Shown here one piece after another: positions 8,490 to 16,974 of a stretch of 64,000 bases of DNA (the first letter of the stretch is position 1; every line of letters begins with the position of its first letter). Under the pieces are notes generated by a model that was given only the letters and a program-made list of their open reading frames with translations, did no database searches and was not told the DNA's origin. A program made the position numbers and the translations under genes. Source of the stretch: JAPOXR01 sp963662395 (GTDB taxonomy: Bacteria; Pseudomonadota; Alphaproteobacteria; Rhodobacterales; Rhodobacteraceae); the NCBI GenBank assembly GCA_963662395.1, contig OY759511.1, positions 4,588,001 through 4,652,000 of the forward strand, written 5' to 3'.

Positions 8490-9861
8490 GTCTTGCTGCC
8501 TCCCTGCCGGCAAGACGACCAAAAACCGTCCCGATGGTCATGCCGAAACCGGCAAGATACCCTTGGCCAAGAATCGAGCCAGCCATGATTTCACCGGCCG
8601 CCCAGAGGTTTTCGACCGGTGACTGCGGCCCGATCACCCGTGCGGTTCGGTCTACCCGCAACCCGAGATAGGTAAAGGTCACGCCCGGTCTCAATTCGTA
8701 CCCATGGAATGGCGGTTCGGAAATTGGTCGCGCCCAGTTGGATTTGGGAATCTCCAGCCCTTCGGTTGCCAGGCCGTCGAGCCGGGTCGGATGAAGACTG
8801 CCATGGCGGCAAGCGCCATTGAATTCGTCAATGGTCGCGCATGTGACATCGGCAGGAATGTCAAGCCGTCGACAGAGCTCCTCGATCGAGTCGGCAGCCA
8901 CCGGCGGAAAGACCGAAGGCATGAAGAGATCCAGCGACCTGGAATCAATGATTGCATAGGCCACCTGCTCGGGCTGGGCTGCAACGAGACGGCCCCAGCT
9001 GGCATAACGCTTGGGCCAGACATCCTCGCCCTCGTCATGGAATCGGGCGCCAGCATTGTTGACGACGACCGAGAAAGGCACGCAATCCAGCCGGGTCACG
9101 ATCCCGCCATCGAATTTCGGTGCGCGCCCGTCAATCGCCACCGCATGGCACTGGGTCGGGTCACCGACAGTCTCGATTCCCTGGTCCAGCAGGTCCTTCA
9201 GGACCAGGCCCCGGTTGTATGGTGTCCCCCGGATCAGGAAGTTTCGTGCCGCTGGCCCCCAGGCCGAGGCCAGCCAGTCAATATCGGCCTGGTAGCCACC
9301 GGATGCCGCGATCACCGCCCGAGGCTTCAGGGTGAGGCGTTCGCCACGAACCATCGCCTGCACCTTCCGGATGCGGCTGCCATCATAATCCAGGTGCACG
9401 ACCTCGGCATCATGGACGGTCCGGACGCCGATGCCTTCGGCCCGCCTGCAATAGGCATTGACCAGGGCCTTGCCGCCGCCGAGGAAGAAGGCATTGGTTC
9501 GCGCCAGCGACAGCGTTCCCGACAGCGAGGGCTGAAATCGGACACCGCGGGCCTCCATCCAGTCGTAACATTCCTCTGATGCATCAATTGTCATGCGGGC
9601 AAGCTCCCGGTCGGTCCTGCCTCCGGTGACTGTCAGCAGGTCCTCGAAGAACTCATCCTCGTCGTAGCTGTCCTGGAGCACGCCCCGCGGCCCCCGATGC
9701 CGACACCGGAAGTTCCGGGTATGGCGCGAATTGCCACCCCGATACGGCTTCGGCGCGGCCTCCAGGACCAGGACGCTTGCGCCCGCCTCCCGCGCCGACA
9801 GGGCGGCGCACAACCCGGCATTGCCGCTTCCAACGACGATAATGTCGGGATCCGACTCCAT
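8479..9861 (-). CDS. tcuA: FAD-dependent tricarballylate dehydrogenase TcuA
   Basis: A 460-residue flavoprotein of the fumarate reductase/succinate dehydrogenase type; TcuA oxidises tricarballylate to cis-aconitate. The FAD Rossmann motif VVGSGNAGLCAALSAREAG is at residues about 9-27, followed by RGGNSRHTRNF, the arginine-rich region near the flavin. GEIMAGSILGQGYLAGFGMT near the C-terminus closes the FAD site. The start (ATG 9859-9861) has AAGGGAG six bases upstream and matches the family length; the frame stays open for 400 bases further upstream without similarity. Operon with tcuB. The product can enter the TCA cycle, linking it to the transporter and isomerase operon. Confidence 0.92.
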   Translation of the reverse strand: MESDPDIIVVGSGNAGLCAALSAREAGASVLVLEAAPKPYRGGNSRHTRNFRCRHRGPRGVLQDSYDEDEFFEDLLTVTGGRTDRELARMTIDASEECYDWMEARGVRFQPSLSGTLSLARTNAFFLGGGKALVNAYCRRAEGIGVRTVHDAEVVHLDYDGSRIRKVQAMVRGERLTLKPRAVIAASGGYQADIDWLASAWGPAARNFLIRGTPYNRGLVLKDLLDQGIETVGDPTQCHAVAIDGRAPKFDGGIVTRLDCVPFSVVVNNAGARFHDEGEDVWPKRYASWGRLVAAQPEQVAYAIIDSRSLDLFMPSVFPPVAADSIEELCRRLDIPADVTCATIDEFNGACRHGSLHPTRLDGLATEGLEIPKSNWARPISEPPFHGYELRPGVTFTYLGLRVDRTARVIGPQSPVENLWAAGEIMAGSILGQGYLAGFGMTIGTVFGRLAGREAARHVI

Positions 9862-10399
9862 CGCATGCTCCCTTGCCGGATTCTCGATGAGTTGCAATCC
9901 GAGTCTTGCGACATGCCGAGCCGACACGGCCCGGATGCAGCTGGGCCGGCACTTGCTCCATGCGTCGTTCGAAAGGAAATCGGAGGAAACTGCAAGCGAT
10001 GGGTTGGTCGCGAACACAACCTGGAAATTCACTTTCCCGCCGTGTCTGGAGTGGCCCTTGTTGGTTGGACAGCCCGAGGGCAAATACAAGGTGTATTCCG
10101 ATGGGTCTCGTGCCGTCGATGATACGGAGTCTGCCGGCCCGAACCGACGATGCGGGCGGCATGGCTGAATTGCCGGCAATGAAAGCCGGTTCGGGGATGA
10201 GATCCGGACCACGAGGTCCACGAGGAGCCGGACGGGCCGCCAGGGCGGCGCACCCGAAGGGTCGATCCGGGTCATGCGGACCCACCCCCTGATCAGACAC
10301 CTGTCGGGCAGTGCATGGGTCCAGGGGCGGCGAGGGCCCTGGCCGCCGGAGGCATTTGAAGGTTTTTCATGTTGGCAGTTCCTGTGGTCCCCGATCCGG
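9862..10399. other. Gap upstream of tcuA with no recognised gene
   Basis: These 538 bases hold open frames on several strands, but none has a recognisable domain; one continues the tcuA frame upstream only because no stop occurs. The tcuAB promoter should be near 9870-10000, though I could not assign boxes. It ends at the 3' edge of an IS3 remnant, so part of this segment may be old insertion-sequence flank. Confidence 0.4.
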
Positions 10400-10700
10400 T
10401 CATGCGGCTTCCTCCATCATGCCCCGGTAGGCTTCGTCGGGCGTTCGGCCATCGAGCGACGAGTGCGTGCGGCGCTCGTCCATGAACTCGAACCTGGAGC
10501 CGATCAGTCTCTCGGCGTGATGACCGTCCTCCAGCTCGTGCAGGTACACCGCCTCGTATTTCATCGGGCGCCACATCCTCTCGATGAAGATGTCGCCCTG
10601 GTGGCGGTCTCTCCCGTCCATGGAGCAGAGCGCACTGGCAGAACACAGCTTGTCGGTGAAGGCGATGCTGGTGAACTGCGAGCCCTGGTCGGAGTCGTCG
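10400..10700 (-). pseudogene. IS3-family transposase orfB remnant (C-terminal integrase core)
   Basis: About 95 codons match the end of an IS3-type DDE integrase: DSDQGSQFTSIAFTDKL, then SMDGRDRHQGDIFIERMWR, then KYEAVYLHELED and RRTHSSLDGRTPDEAY before a TGA at 10400-10402. The catalytic Glu of the DDE triad lies in the FIERMWR stretch. The upstream three quarters of the transposase, orfA and the terminal repeats are missing or unrecognisable in 10700-10900, so this is an inactive 3' fragment. It lies between tcuA and trmJ. Confidence 0.85.
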
Positions 10701-10912
10701 CCGACATGGTGGAGATCTCTCCATGACCTGGTGCCGGGTGAAACCCTGCAGGGATTTCCAACCTGCCCGAAAACGGGGCGATTTCGAAATCTCGAACGGT
10801 TGCCGCCCGAACGTGGCTTGCTGCAAATCGGCATCGGGTGATTGCCGCAACTGGTCGCAGACACTATGTGTCTGGCTGACCGGCTAGTCCGGTCGATCGA
10901 TCCCGGGCCCGC

Positions 10913-11641
10913 ATGACCGAAACCAACCCCGCCTTCGTGCTCGTCAATCCGCAGCTCGGCGAGAATATCGGCGCCACTGCCCGGGCGATGCTGAATTTCG
11001 GCTTTACCGGTCTGCGCCTGGTCAACCCGAGGGATGGATGGCCGAACTCGGACGCAATCGCCATGGCCAGCGGCGCCGGGCGGGTCCTTGAGTCGGCGAT
11101 TGTCCATGATGATCTCTCGGATGCCCTGTCCGGGTTCGACTATGTGCTGGCGACCACGGCCAGGGATCGGGATCTCGCCAAGCCGGTCATGGATCCGCTG
11201 CAGGCGGCGAGGGAGGTCCGGCGGCGCATGGCTGACGAGCGGAGGGTTGCAATCATGTTCGGGCCCGAGCGGTCCGGGCTGGACAATGCCGATCTGGTTG
11301 CTGCCAATGCCATCATCGAGGTTCCAACGGACGCCGCGTTCAGGTCGATGAATCTTGCGCAATGCGCCCTGCTGATTGCCTACGAGTTGAAAATGGCGAT
11401 AACGCAGCCAGGTGCCGGGACACCCGCGGTGCCGTGCGGGCCGGCAACCCATGAGGAAAAGGACATCCTTGCCCGGCTGTTCGAGGAAGATTTGGCCGAA
11501 GCCGGGTATTTCTGGCCCAGGGAGAAGGCTCCATCGATGCAGAGGAACCTGCGAAACATGTTCCTGCGCCTGGAATTCGGCAAGGCTGAAGTCAGGGCCA
11601 TGCATGGTGCGCGGAAGGCGCTGAAGCGCTACAATCCGTGA
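10913..11641 (+). CDS. trmJ: tRNA (cytidine/uridine-2'-O-)-methyltransferase TrmJ
   Basis: A 242-residue SPOUT-class methyltransferase that methylates the ribose at position 32 of tRNA anticodon loops using SAM. N-terminal NPQLGENIGATARAMLNFGF, middle MFGPERSGLDNADL and RSMNLAQCALLIAYE are the three SPOUT signature blocks of the TrmJ/LasT group and form the knotted SAM pocket. Length matches the family. It precedes ctaA by 34 bases on the same strand. The only upstream feature is the IS3 remnant. Confidence 0.93.
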   Translation: MTETNPAFVLVNPQLGENIGATARAMLNFGFTGLRLVNPRDGWPNSDAIAMASGAGRVLESAIVHDDLSDALSGFDYVLATTARDRDLAKPVMDPLQAAREVRRRMADERRVAIMFGPERSGLDNADLVAANAIIEVPTDAAFRSMNLAQCALLIAYELKMAITQPGAGTPAVPCGPATHEEKDILARLFEEDLAEAGYFWPREKAPSMQRNLRNMFLRLEFGKAEVRAMHGARKALKRYNP

Positions 11642-11675
11642 CGGCCCGCTCCGGAGAGAAGGAAATGGATCGCGC

Positions 11676-12809
11676 GTGAACAGGAAACGACAGGTATTCG
11701 CCGAGATTGGCTCCGGGCAGGAGATGGACGCAACTGTCCCCTCCGGGGCACCGCCTGGTGACTGGCAGAGCCGGCCGGCAATCAGGCTGTGGCTGGTGTC
11801 CCTGCTGGTCATCCTGGTGCTGACCGTGCTGGCCGGAGGGGTCACCCGCCTTTTTGATGCCGGACTTTCAATCACCGAGTGGAGGCCTGTCACCGGCATC
11901 CTGCCACCGCTGGGGGATGCCGCCTGGAGTGCAGAATTCACCAAATACCAGCAAATTCCGGAGTTTGCCTTGCAGAATTCCCGGATGACGCTGGCCGAGT
12001 TCAGGACCATCTACTGGCTTGAATGGGGACACCGTCAGGCGGCGAGGACGCTGGGCCTGGTATGGTTTCTCGGGTTCCTGTGGTTCCTGTTGCGACGGAA
12101 ACTCAGGCCGGGCTGGACCACCAGGCTTCTGTGGCTGGGAGTTCTGGGTGGTTTGCAGGGCGTGATCGGCTGGTGGATGGTCAGCAGCGGGCTGACCGGC
12201 TCGGCAGTCGATGTTTCATCCTGGCGGCTGGCGGTACATCTCGGCCTGGCAGTCTTCGTCGCCGGGCTGATCCACTGGTACATCCTGCTGCTCGGGCGCG
12301 AAAGCCGGGACCTGTTCCAGGCGCGCCGCAGTCGCGAACACGGGCTGGCATTGCTGGCCGGAATCATGCTGTCCGGGCTGTTCGTGCAGATCCTGCTCGG
12401 TGCCATTGTCTCCGGAATCGATGCCGGGAGCGCCTTCCCGAGCTGGCCGCTGATGAATGGCCAGCTCCTGCCGGCTGACAGTCTCGCCCTCGACCCGCTG
12501 GCGGCGAATTTCCTGCAAAACCCGGCACTGGTCCAGTTCAATCACCGGCTGGTTGCCTATTTGATCGTGCTGTTCCTGCCCATCCTGTGGTGGCGAGCCA
12601 GGCAAAGCCCCAATGTCTCGACGCATCATGCGGCGGGGTGGGTGGCCGGGCTGGTTCTGGGGCAGGCGGTACTGGGGATCGTCACCGCGGTCATGGCTGC
12701 CAGCTTCGAGCCGGCCATCCTGCATCAGCTGGGGGCGGTGATCGTGTTCCTGCTGGCGGTCAGGCTCAGGTTCCTGGCGATGTATCCGTCAAGGAGTTCG
12801 ATGGGATGA
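11676..12809 (+). CDS. ctaA: Heme A synthase CtaA (COX15-like)
   Basis: An integral membrane protein of 377 residues that oxidises the C8 methyl of heme O to make heme A for cytochrome c oxidase. About eight hydrophobic segments are visible. The first transmembrane helix ends in GGVTRLFDAGLSITEWRPVTG, the COX15/CtaA signature, and WLEWGHRQAART supplies a heme-ligand His; FNHRLVAY and HQLGAV supply others. A GTG start at 11676 is used here because the nearer ATG at 11665 hits a stop after four codons; a downstream ATG at 11724 with adjacent AGGAG is an alternative. The last codons overlap the next gene (ATGA). Confidence 0.92.
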   Translation: MNRKRQVFAEIGSGQEMDATVPSGAPPGDWQSRPAIRLWLVSLLVILVLTVLAGGVTRLFDAGLSITEWRPVTGILPPLGDAAWSAEFTKYQQIPEFALQNSRMTLAEFRTIYWLEWGHRQAARTLGLVWFLGFLWFLLRRKLRPGWTTRLLWLGVLGGLQGVIGWWMVSSGLTGSAVDVSSWRLAVHLGLAVFVAGLIHWYILLLGRESRDLFQARRSREHGLALLAGIMLSGLFVQILLGAIVSGIDAGSAFPSWPLMNGQLLPADSLALDPLAANFLQNPALVQFNHRLVAYLIVLFLPILWWRARQSPNVSTHHAAGWVAGLVLGQAVLGIVTAVMAASFEPAILHQLGAVIVFLLAVRLRFLAMYPSRSSMG

Positions 12810-14296
12810 GTTTGCGGGGATCGGCGCTCGAGGCGCTGCTGCGCTACCAGCGGCAGACCGAGTCGCTGCAACAGGTTGCTCAGCTGGTCGACTGGGACCA
12901 GGAAACCTTCATGCCGAAGGGTGCCGCCGAACAGCGGTCCGAACAGCGGGGCGCGCTCGAAGCCGTGATTCATTCCCGCCGGATCTCCGCCGAGTTTGCC
13001 GAATTGATCGAGGCGACTGCAGGCGAGGCCGATGACCGGTTTGCACTGGCCTGCCTGCGGCAATCGAGGCGCGAGCATGACCGGGCAGTTCGGGTTCCGG
13101 CCGAATTGCCGCCGGAAATTGCCAGGACCAGCTCAAGGGCGATCCATGCATGGCAGGAGGCGCGCAGCCGAAACGAGACCGGGCTGTTCCTGCCGCTGCT
13201 CGAGGAACTGGTTCGCCTCAGGCGGGAAGAGGCCAGCGCCCTGAAATCCACCGGTGATGCCTACGAAGCGTTGCTGGATATCCATGAGCCGGGCGCAACA
13301 ACAGCCTGGCTGGACGGCGTGTTCGGAAGGTTGCGGGCTGGCCTGGTCAATCTTCGGGAGAGGATCGGCGAGACCGGCCGGCAGATCCCTGCCCCTGAAG
13401 GCCGTTTCCCGCGCAAGCGGCAACTCGAACTGGCGCGGGAGCTGGCATCGGGATTCGGATATGACTGGAGCCGTGGCAGGCTGGACCGGTCAATTCACCC
13501 CTTCACCTGCGGTAGTGGCAATGATGTGCGGATCACCACACGGGTTTCGACCGCCGACCCCTTCAACTGCCTGTATTCCACCATCCACGAGACAGGTCAT
13601 GCGGTGTACGAGCAGAATGTCAGGCAGGAATACCTGCTGACACCGCTCGGGAAGGGGGCGTCCTTCGGTGTTCATGAGAGCCAGTCGAGAATGTTCGAGA
13701 ACCAGCTCGGCAGAAGCCGGGCCTACACCTCGTGGCTGTTTGGCAGGATGACCACGTTGTTCGGCGAGATCGGCATTCCCGATTCCATTGCCTTCCACGG
13801 CGCCGTCAACCGCGTCCACCCGTGCCCCATCAGGACCGAAGCCGATGAGGTTCAGTACAATTTGCACATCATGCTCCGCTATGAACTCGAGCGCGATCTG
13901 ATCAACGGACGGATTGACGTTGCCGATCTGGAGGAGGCGTGGAACCGGGCATTCCTGGCCGATTTCGGATTTGCCGTTGACCAGCCATCCAATGGCATGC
14001 TGCAGGACATCCACTGGGCGGCCGGGTTGTACGGTTATTTTCCCACCTACGCGATCGGAAATATCTATGCGGGGTGCATGCATGATGTCATGCGGAACGA
14101 GCTGCCCGACCTTGACCGGCAACTTCAATCCGGGGATCCCGGAACTGCGGTCGCCTGGTTGTGCGACCGGGTGCATCAGCATGGAAGCTGCCTGGAGCCT
14201 GCCGAGCTGGTGGAGGGCGTCACCGGCGGTCCGGTGACCGAGGCTCCGCTCCTGGGATACCTGGAGCGGAAATTCGGCGAAATCTACGATCTCTGA
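12806..14296 (+). CDS. M32-family metallocarboxypeptidase (carboxypeptidase Taq type)
   Basis: A 496-residue cytosolic zinc carboxypeptidase removing C-terminal residues from peptides. The HETGH zinc motif (His261, Glu262, His265) sits in STIHETGHAVYEQN, followed by the M32 block GVHESQSRMFENQLGRS that supplies the third zinc ligand. N-terminal VDWDQETFMPKGAAEQRSEQ is also typical of M32. The start at 12806 overlaps the ctaA stop; the frame continues upstream inside ctaA without similarity. Convergent with the enoyl-CoA hydratase gene, overlapping by 13 bases. Confidence 0.93.
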   Translation: MSLRGSALEALLRYQRQTESLQQVAQLVDWDQETFMPKGAAEQRSEQRGALEAVIHSRRISAEFAELIEATAGEADDRFALACLRQSRREHDRAVRVPAELPPEIARTSSRAIHAWQEARSRNETGLFLPLLEELVRLRREEASALKSTGDAYEALLDIHEPGATTAWLDGVFGRLRAGLVNLRERIGETGRQIPAPEGRFPRKRQLELARELASGFGYDWSRGRLDRSIHPFTCGSGNDVRITTRVSTADPFNCLYSTIHETGHAVYEQNVRQEYLLTPLGKGASFGVHESQSRMFENQLGRSRAYTSWLFGRMTTLFGEIGIPDSIAFHGAVNRVHPCPIRTEADEVQYNLHIMLRYELERDLINGRIDVADLEEAWNRAFLADFGFAVDQPSNGMLQDIHWAAGLYGYFPTYAIGNIYAGCMHDVMRNELPDLDRQLQSGDPGTAVAWLCDRVHQHGSCLEPAELVEGVTGGPVTEAPLLGYLERKFGEIYDL

Positions 14297-15114
14297 TCGA
14301 AATCGCCGCCTGGTGCGGGTTGTTGTCCTGGCCAGTCGGGAGGCCGCTTGTCGAGGAATGCCGATATTCCCTCGCTCGTGTCCCGGAACATCATGTTCTG
14401 CACCATGACATCCCCGGTATGGCCGTAGGCATCGGCGAGACCCATCTCGGCCTGTTCGTAGAATGCCCGCTTTCCGATCCTGACCGCCGTCCCGAGCTTG
14501 GAGGCAAGACGCTCGGCCAGACTCCTTGTCTGCACATTCAGATCCTCATCGCCGACCGCCTTGTTCACGAGCCCCATGCGGCACGCCTCGTCGGCATCGA
14601 TCAGCCGCCCGGAGGTCAGCATTTCAAATGCCAGCTTGCGGGGAAGGTTGCGGGATAGCGCCACCATCGGCGTGGAGCAGAACAGCCCGATATTCACGCC
14701 ATTGACGCCGAACCGGGCCGAGTTGCCGGCGACCGCCAGGTCGCAGGTGGCGACCAGCTGGCAGCCGGCGGCAACGGCCGGCCCCTGCACCTGGGCGACG
14801 ACCGGCTGCGGCAGCCTGGTGATGGACATCATCATTGCCGAGCACATGTCGAATATCTTCCGGAAATACGCCTTGCCGCCATCCTCGGATTGTCGGCCCC
14901 TCGTCAGCTGCTTCAGATCATGTCCGGCGCAGAATGCACGACCCCTTGCCCTGATGATCACGGACCTGACATCCCGGTCGGTTTCCAGCTCGTCAAACAC
15001 CTGCTGCAACCCCCCGATCATCTCCTCCGACAATGCATTGAGCGTCTCCGGGGAGTTCAGTGTAATGGTGGCAATCGAATCCTTCTTGTCCAGAAGCAGG
15101 AATTCGTGGCCCAT
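14284..15114 (-). CDS. ECHDC3-like enoyl-CoA hydratase-family protein lacking catalytic Glu residues
   Basis: A 276-residue crotonase-fold protein. GRAFCAGHDLKQL and GPAVAAGCQLVATCDLAV form the CoA/oxyanion region. The first catalytic Glu of true hydratases is replaced by Gln (AAGCQL) and the second by Gly (FGVNGVNIGLFCSTP); this second block is the pattern of the ECHDC3 subgroup, so hydratase activity is doubtful. The start at 15114 has CGGAGG five bases upstream; an ATG ten codons earlier lacks such a site. Divergent from the thioesterase gene, 71 bases away, as in related alphaproteobacteria. Confidence 0.88.
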   Translation of the reverse strand: MGHEFLLLDKKDSIATITLNSPETLNALSEEMIGGLQQVFDELETDRDVRSVIIRARGRAFCAGHDLKQLTRGRQSEDGGKAYFRKIFDMCSAMMMSITRLPQPVVAQVQGPAVAAGCQLVATCDLAVAGNSARFGVNGVNIGLFCSTPMVALSRNLPRKLAFEMLTSGRLIDADEACRMGLVNKAVGDEDLNVQTRSLAERLASKLGTAVRIGKRAFYEQAEMGLADAYGHTGDVMVQNMMFRDTSEGISAFLDKRPPDWPGQQPAPGGDFDQRS

Positions 15115-15185
15115 GGCGACCTCCGTTTCGATGGGCTGGATCATGCCGGATGTAATTGAAACCGCAAGCCGTGCATAGGTGAATC

Positions 15186-15602
15186 ATGAGGCAGGTGATG
15201 TCAGTCGGGGAATTGCAGAAATTCCTGGACCGGGAGTTTCCGCAGGTCGGGGGGCGCATCCGGCTCGAGGAATGCCGTGACGGCAGGGCGGTGGTCAGAA
15301 TGAACATAGGCACGAGCGAATTGCGGCCGGGAGGCACGGTGTCGGGGCCGACGATCTTCATGCTGGCGGATGTGTCGATCTTTCTCCTGGTTCTCTCGGT
15401 CATCGGACCCCGGGCGCTGGCAGTGACCACCAGTTCCTCGATCGATTTCATCCGTCGGCCCGGCCCGGTTGACCTCGTGGCCGAGGCCCGGCTGCTGAAG
15501 CTGGGAAGGCGGCTGGCCGTGGGAGACGTGCTGGTGTATTCGGCGGCGCAGGAAAAGCCGGTGGCCAGGGCCACGCTGACCTATTCCATCCCGGACAGTT
15601 GA
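15186..15602 (+). CDS. PaaI-type hotdog-fold thioesterase
   Basis: A 138-residue single hotdog domain. The core helix GGTVSGPTIFMLADVSIFLLV corresponds to the segment where PaaI-family thioesterases carry their catalytic acidic residue (Asp in LADVS), followed by the strand TTSSSIDFIRRPGPVDLVAEA. Probable acyl-CoA thioesterase, substrate unknown. ATG 15186 or ATG 15201 could be the start. It lies just before rplM-rpsI and divergent from the ECHDC3-like gene; this neighbourhood is conserved in alphaproteobacteria from memory, which supports a real gene. Confidence 0.85.
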   Translation: MRQVMSVGELQKFLDREFPQVGGRIRLEECRDGRAVVRMNIGTSELRPGGTVSGPTIFMLADVSIFLLVLSVIGPRALAVTTSSSIDFIRRPGPVDLVAEARLLKLGRRLAVGDVLVYSAAQEKPVARATLTYSIPDS

Positions 15603-15615
15603 CGGGTACCAGGTA

Positions 15616-15635
15616 TGGGGTATGATGATACCCCA
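15616..15635. terminator. Perfect 8-bp hairpin between thioesterase gene and rplM
   Basis: TGGGGTAT and ATACCCCA form a perfect 8-bp stem around the loop GATG, 13 bases after the thioesterase stop. No T-run follows, so it may be a weak terminator, an mRNA-stabilising hairpin or a protein-binding site. Only the inverted repeat is directly visible. Confidence 0.4.
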
Positions 15636-15674
15636 CATGTAAAGCATTCAAAAACAACGGCAAACAAAAATCTG

Positions 15675-15704
15675 TTGACATTGTTTTCGAGTAGCGGGAT
15701 AGGG
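15675..15704 (+). promoter_or_regulatory. rplM: Possible sigma-70 promoter of rplM-rpsI
   Basis: A perfect TTGACA lies at 15675-15680. At the usual 17-18-base spacing the -10 element reads GATAGG or ATAGGG (15698-15704), a poor match. Its position 53-82 bases upstream of rplM fits the r-protein operon promoter. An A-rich tract precedes it (about 15648-15670). Confidence 0.4.
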
Positions 15705-15756
15705 GCTGCCTGCCGGTTGGCGGCGACAGAAGACCAGTCATGTTACGGAAACGGAA

Positions 15757-16224
15757 ATGCGCACATTCTCAGCCAGACGGGATGACATCGAAAAGAACTG
15801 GATCGTCATCGATGCCGAGGGAGTTGTCCTTGGCCGCCTCGCCAGTATCGTTGCCACCCGCCTGCGTGGAAAACACAAGCCGATTTACACGGCCCATATG
15901 GATTGCGGCGACAACATCATCATCGTGAATGCCGAGAAAGTCCAGTTGACCGGCAGGAAGCGCCGCGACAAGACCTATTACTGGCATACCGGTTATCCCG
16001 GGGGCATCAAGTCGAGGACCGTCGATCAGCTGCTGAGCGGCAAGCACCCGGAGCGAGTGGTAACCCAGGCGATCAGGAGAATGCTCCCGACCAACCGGTT
16101 GTCGCGGCAGATCATGAAGAATCTGCGGGTCTATGCCGGGCCTGACCATCCACATGAGGCACAGAAGCCAACCGCACTCAATGTCGCAGACATGAATGCC
16201 AAGAATACGCGGAGAACCAACTGA
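15757..16224 (+). CDS. rplM: Ribosomal protein L13
   Basis: A 155-residue protein of the large ribosomal subunit, an early assembly protein that binds 23S rRNA. WIVIDAEGVVLGRLAS near the N-terminus, HMDCGDNIIIVNAEKV, YYWHTGYPGGIKSRT and AIRRMLPTNRLSRQIMKNLRVYAG-type sequence are the conserved L13 blocks over full length. The stop overlaps the rpsI start at base 16224, the usual rplM-rpsI operon arrangement. Confidence 0.97.
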   Translation: MRTFSARRDDIEKNWIVIDAEGVVLGRLASIVATRLRGKHKPIYTAHMDCGDNIIIVNAEKVQLTGRKRRDKTYYWHTGYPGGIKSRTVDQLLSGKHPERVVTQAIRRMLPTNRLSRQIMKNLRVYAGPDHPHEAQKPTALNVADMNAKNTRRTN

Positions 16225-16706
16225 TGAACGAGGTCATTCAGTCCCTTGAGGAGCTGGGGGAACAGGAACCTGCTGTCGACGCCCCGGTGGAAGCCGTTCG
16301 CGAGCCCCTGAGGGACGAGATGGGACGTTCATACGCAACCGGGAAACGGAAGGATGCGGTAGCGCGGGTCTGGATCAAGGCCGGATCGGGCATCATCACC
16401 GTGAATGGCAAGAGCATGTCGACATATTTTGCCCGCCCCGTGCTGCAGATGATCCTGCGTCAGCCATTCAGGATCGCCAATGCCGAGAACCAGTTTGATG
16501 TCATGGCCACGGTGCGTGGAGGCGGCCTTTCCGGCCAGGCCGGCGCAATACGACATGGAATTTCCAAGGCGTTGCAACTCTATGAGCCGACTTTCCGCGC
16601 CCCGCTCAAGGCTGCCGGGTTCCTGACCAGGGATTCACGGGTGGTCGAGCGGAAGAAATACGGCAAGCGCAAGGCCCGGAGAAGCTTCCAGTTCTCCAAG
16701 CGCTGA
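16224..16706 (+). CDS. rpsI: Ribosomal protein S9
   Basis: Small-subunit protein whose C-terminal tail reaches the P-site tRNA. The 160 residues comprise an acidic N-terminal extension of about 37 residues (common in alphaproteobacteria) and the S9 core: YATGKRKDAVARVW, GSGIITVNGKSM, VRGGGLSGQAGAIRHGISKA and the basic end KKYGKRKARRSFQFSKR ending in Lys-Arg as expected. Overlaps rplM by one base. A 268-base spacer without an evident gene separates it from argC. Confidence 0.97.
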   Translation: MNEVIQSLEELGEQEPAVDAPVEAVREPLRDEMGRSYATGKRKDAVARVWIKAGSGIITVNGKSMSTYFARPVLQMILRQPFRIANAENQFDVMATVRGGGLSGQAGAIRHGISKALQLYEPTFRAPLKAAGFLTRDSRVVERKKYGKRKARRSFQFSKR

Positions 16707-16974
16707 CGCCCGGCTTGCCGGCAGGTCAGTGCCGCCTTCGGCATCGGCGCTCACAGCTCCGATGTGGCGGCTCGCTGGCCGGCAGCGACTCATGCCACGA
16801 ACCGGCCGGCCAGGCTGCCCGGGTTTTCGGGCACGGCATCCATTGGCGCCATTGCCGGTCGGGTCCGGTGCCGGCAGAACCCGAACATGCGGTGGCCGGT
16901 CACGGGATGCAGGACGCCTCCGGCAAGCTGTGGTATAGGCAAGGCACCAGTTTCAGATCAAGGGCAGGATACAG

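Noticed and set aside
9862..10275. N-terminal extension of TcuA by 138 residues
   Set aside because: The extension has no similarity to the family, and a good ribosome-binding site precedes the ATG at 9861.
10400..12010. 536-codon open frame on the minus strand across trmJ and ctaA
   Set aside because: Only its last 95 codons (the IS3 remnant) look like protein; the rest is antisense to trmJ and ctaA.
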